Shown here piece after piece: positions 6,007 through 7,617 of a DNA stretch of 7,617 bases. Within the stretch, counting starts at the first letter, position 1. The number at the start of each line of letters is the position of its first letter. Source of the DNA: Chloroflexota bacterium (GTDB lineage: Bacteria; Chloroflexota; Dehalococcoidia; Dehalococcoidales; UBA2162); NCBI GenBank assembly GCA_016193545.1, contig JACPSA010000006.1, forward strand, positions 1 to 7,617, in the 5' to 3' direction. The translations under genes were made by a program, and so were the position numbers. Below the pieces are notes generated by a model. That model saw nothing but the letters and a program-made list of their open reading frames with translations, was not told where the DNA came from and searched no databases.

Positions 6007-6075
6007 ACCCCCTGAGTCCTCCTCTCCTTCAAAGGAGAGGAGGGAAGTTATGGGAGAGGGGCTTCGCCCCTCTTA
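6002..6075 (+). repeat. Composite two-hairpin repeat, copy 2
   Basis: The order is ACCTCACCCCCTGAGTCC, then a hairpin CCTCCTCTCCTT/AAGGAGAGGAGG (6018-6029 with 6032-6043, 12 complementary bases), then GAAGTTATGGG, then a hairpin AGAGGGGC-TTC-GCCCCTCT (6055-6062 with 6066-6073, 8 bp). It is inverted relative to the copy at 3661-3738 and closely similar. The hairpin pair lies about 50 nt past the formyltransferase stop, so it may act as a weak terminator or mRNA 3' stabiliser; no T-tract is present on the minus strand. The rest of the gap (6076-6125) shows nothing. Confidence 0.7.
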
Positions 6076-6125
6076 TACTCCCCATAATCTATCCGGTCTT
6101 TGTCACTTTACTCTCTCACGCTCTC

Positions 6126-6944
6126 TCATTGTACCACTTCATCTATCTCGTCGGTCAGGTCATACGCATTAATCGGTCTGCCGGCAGTATCAACCACTTT
6201 GTCAGCTGCTATCTTAATTTTACCCTGGCTGAAAGCCTTTATGGTAGCAATGATTAGCGGGAATTCCCGGGCCAGGCCGTGCTGGCGGATAAGCTCGAAT
6301 AGAGAGTTCCTGGACCTGCGCCATCTGGGGTCGCCGGTGGGCAATTCTTCGAGCTTCCGCCAGTAGTTATCGAATGGTTTGCCTCTAATGGAAAAGGTGC
6401 AGTAGGTTATCGGCGGTCCCTTGTCCAGGTCGGGGGTGACCAGGTGCATCATCACTCCTGTTTTCTGGGCGTTGTCATCGATTAGCTGCCAGATTACCTC
6501 TTGCCAGGTGCCGGTGGGGCCGCCGGGAGCCGCCGGGTGGAGGTTAATCATGGTGTATTTCTGGCATATTTCTTTACCGACAATCAGCATATAGCCGGCC
6601 AGGACACACAGGTCAGGGCGGAAGCCCACTAGCTGCTTCATCGCCGTCCGGTCATAGTCGAGCCGCCATTGGGGCAGGGTGATTGCCTGGTCGCTGGCAG
6701 AAAGACCTTGGCTGGCTTTGAACTTCTGGTAGGAGAGGCAGATAAGAGTGATGTGGTATTCCTTACCCAGTTTGATGAAAAGGTCGCTCTCCTCTGATTC
6801 GCCAGGCTCACAGCTGCAGAAAACAAAGGCTATCTCAGCGGGAATTTCTCCCTGCCTGATACGGCTAAATACCGCCGTTAAGAGGTCTCTGGCGGCTTTA
6901 TCCCTGCCTGTGGAGAACCAGCCGATTTGATAGGGACTGGTCAA
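6126..6944 (-). CDS. Formyltransferase-fold protein (PurN/Fmt-like), function unassigned
   Basis: A 272-residue protein of the formyl-THF-dependent formyltransferase fold. The core motif YTMINLHPAAPGGPTGTW holds Asn134 and His136. TGVMMHLVTPDLDKGPPI (162-179) holds the conserved Gly, His167 and Asp174, completing the Asn-His-Asp catalytic set known from GAR transformylase and Met-tRNA formyltransferase. The N-terminus IGWFSTGRDKAARDLL is also PurN-like. Differences are PAAPGGPTGTW in place of the usual LLPxFxG substrate loop, a Trp/Arg/Glu-rich insert at about 192-212 (YWRKLEELPTGDPRWRR), and a C-terminal extension to 272 residues against about 200-215 for PurN. It is therefore probably a separate family and not the purine enzyme. 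The start is TTG, chosen because AAGGAG lies 6 nt upstream. The PHP gene ends 35 nt before it, so the two may be co-transcribed. Confidence 0.85.
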   Translation of the reverse strand: MTSPYQIGWFSTGRDKAARDLLTAVFSRIRQGEIPAEIAFVFCSCEPGESEESDLFIKLGKEYHITLICLSYQKFKASQGLSASDQAITLPQWRLDYDRTAMKQLVGFRPDLCVLAGYMLIVGKEICQKYTMINLHPAAPGGPTGTWQEVIWQLIDDNAQKTGVMMHLVTPDLDKGPPITYCTFSIRGKPFDNYWRKLEELPTGDPRWRRSRNSLFELIRQHGLAREFPLIIATIKAFSQGKIKIAADKVVDTAGRPINAYDLTDEIDEVVQ

Positions 6945-6950
6945 CTGCGT

Positions 6951-6956
6951 CTCCTT
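6951..6956 (-). promoter_or_regulatory. Ribosome binding site selecting a TTG start
   Basis: On the minus strand AAGGAG sits 6 nt before TTG 6944. This fixes the non-ATG start of the formyltransferase-like gene, just ahead of the conserved first beta strand (YQIGWFS). Confidence 0.7.
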
Positions 6957-6979
6957 GTCTGCCAGACTTTATCGTCAGC

Positions 6980-7617
6980 TTAGAACGACTTTTTAATCTT
7001 GGTCCAGGTGGTGTTAAGGTGGACGAGCGGGCTTGACCGGCGTTTGGTAATCTTGCCCTTTCTCAGTGTCTGCAGAAAGTCATCGCGGCCATTAAATTCC
7101 GGCATCTCGATATAGGTGCTGCCGATTTCATTGAGAGTGTGGGAATCACTGCCGGCCGTGCCCGGAAGGCCATACTTGTTAGCCAGAAGGCGCGGTTTAG
7201 TTGAATTCCAGAATGGGTTTCTGGCATTGAAGATTTCGATAACATCAGTCTGCCTGGCCAGCTCCTCCATTCTTTGTTTGTCTAATCTCAGCCCCCTTAG
7301 CGGGTCGAAAGGGTGGGGTAGACAGACCAGGGCGTTTTGAGACCTGATGCGGGATATTACCTCCTCGATAGATATGCCGCTGGGGATGCCTTCTTTGAGA
7401 AACATGCCCATTATTTCGCCATGAGGGGTTAAGACTTCCTCGGCGATAATTACCGGGAAGGGAGCCAGGCTCTGCATCTTTAACGCACCCTCGATAGTGC
7501 CGTGGTCGGCGATGGTGATGCAGTTAATCCCGGTTGCCAGACAGCGGCTGATGATGTCTTCGAGAGGCATCTCGCAGTCCATGGAATATTTGGTGTGAAT
7601 GTGGAAGTCGGCTTTCA
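6980..7617 (-). CDS. PHP-domain metal-dependent phosphoesterase (start outside window)
   Basis: The frame is open to the right edge, so the gene starts beyond it. About 211 residues are visible, nearly a whole small PHP protein. Metal ligands appear in order: DFHIHTKYS gives the HxH pair (about 7595-7603); IADHGT gives Asp and His; IIAEEVLTPHGEI gives Glu and His; LPHPFDP gives His; and GSDSH gives Asp and His. IEIFNARNP is common in stand-alone PHP proteins. These form the trinuclear metal centre of PHP phosphatases and exonucleases such as histidinol-phosphate phosphatase and nucleoside bisphosphate phosphatase (YciV type). An internal ATG at 7582 would lose the HxH motif and is not the start. 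The C-terminus is basic (KGKITKRRS, KIKKSF), which would fit a nucleotide or nucleic-acid substrate, but that is speculative. It ends in TAA, 35 nt before the formyltransferase-like gene. Confidence 0.92.
   Translation of the reverse strand, partial: KADFHIHTKYSMDCEMPLEDIISRCLATGINCITIADHGTIEGALKMQSLAPFPVIIAEEVLTPHGEIMGMFLKEGIPSGISIEEVISRIRSQNALVCLPHPFDPLRGLRLDKQRMEELARQTDVIEIFNARNPFWNSTKPRLLANKYGLPGTAGSDSHTLNEIGSTYIEMPEFNGRDDFLQTLRKGKITKRRSSPLVHLNTTWTKIKKSF

Noticed and set aside
1..7617. CRISPR array, tRNA/rRNA genes, transposase, defence or phage genes
   Set aside because: No regularly spaced repeats, no cloverleaf or rRNA sequence, and no such protein families were found; all real coding regions are housekeeping or metabolic.

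Overview
The window reads as ordinary bacterial chromosome of moderate G+C. It has ATG, GTG and TTG starts, clear GGAGG-type ribosome binding sites, tight gene spacing and several dispersed palindromic repeats between genes. The order aspS - MBL-fold gene - tig - clpP, the ClpP sequence around its catalytic His, and an archaeal-looking HAD protein suggest a Dehalococcoidia-like member of the Chloroflexota. That placement is inference from memory; no search was run.

Plus strand, 1-3622: an apparent operon for protein synthesis and quality control. It holds the C-terminal part of aspartyl-tRNA synthetase (aspS, cut by the window edge), an MBL-fold hydrolase 3 nt downstream, trigger factor (tig), and clpP, whose ATG overlaps the tig stop (ATGA). 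A strong hairpin plus T-tract terminator follows at 3662-3696. The main anomaly is an in-frame TAG at 2631-2633 inside tig. The same frame continues past it with unmistakable trigger-factor C-terminal sequence to 3008. Full read-through would give 451 residues, a normal family length. A GGAGG plus TTG at 2660-2672, just after the TAG, could restart translation and give a two-piece protein (326 + 112 residues).

Minus strand, 7617-3784: four genes pointing left. In transcription order they are a PHP-domain metal-dependent phosphoesterase (start beyond the right edge), a formyltransferase-fold protein with the Asn/His/Asp catalytic set, a HAD-superfamily protein with a DLEG motif I like a family known mainly from methanogens, and a PfkB-family sugar/nucleoside kinase. 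Their shared substrate, if any, is not evident.

The gaps between the minus-strand genes and the convergent clpP/pfkB gap carry repeats. A composite two-hairpin element occurs at 3661-3738 and, inverted, at 6002-6075. A partial copy is at 4967-4996. An unrelated multi-hairpin, MITE/REP-like palindrome lies at 4836-4938. No tRNA, rRNA, CRISPR array, transposase or phage gene is visible.
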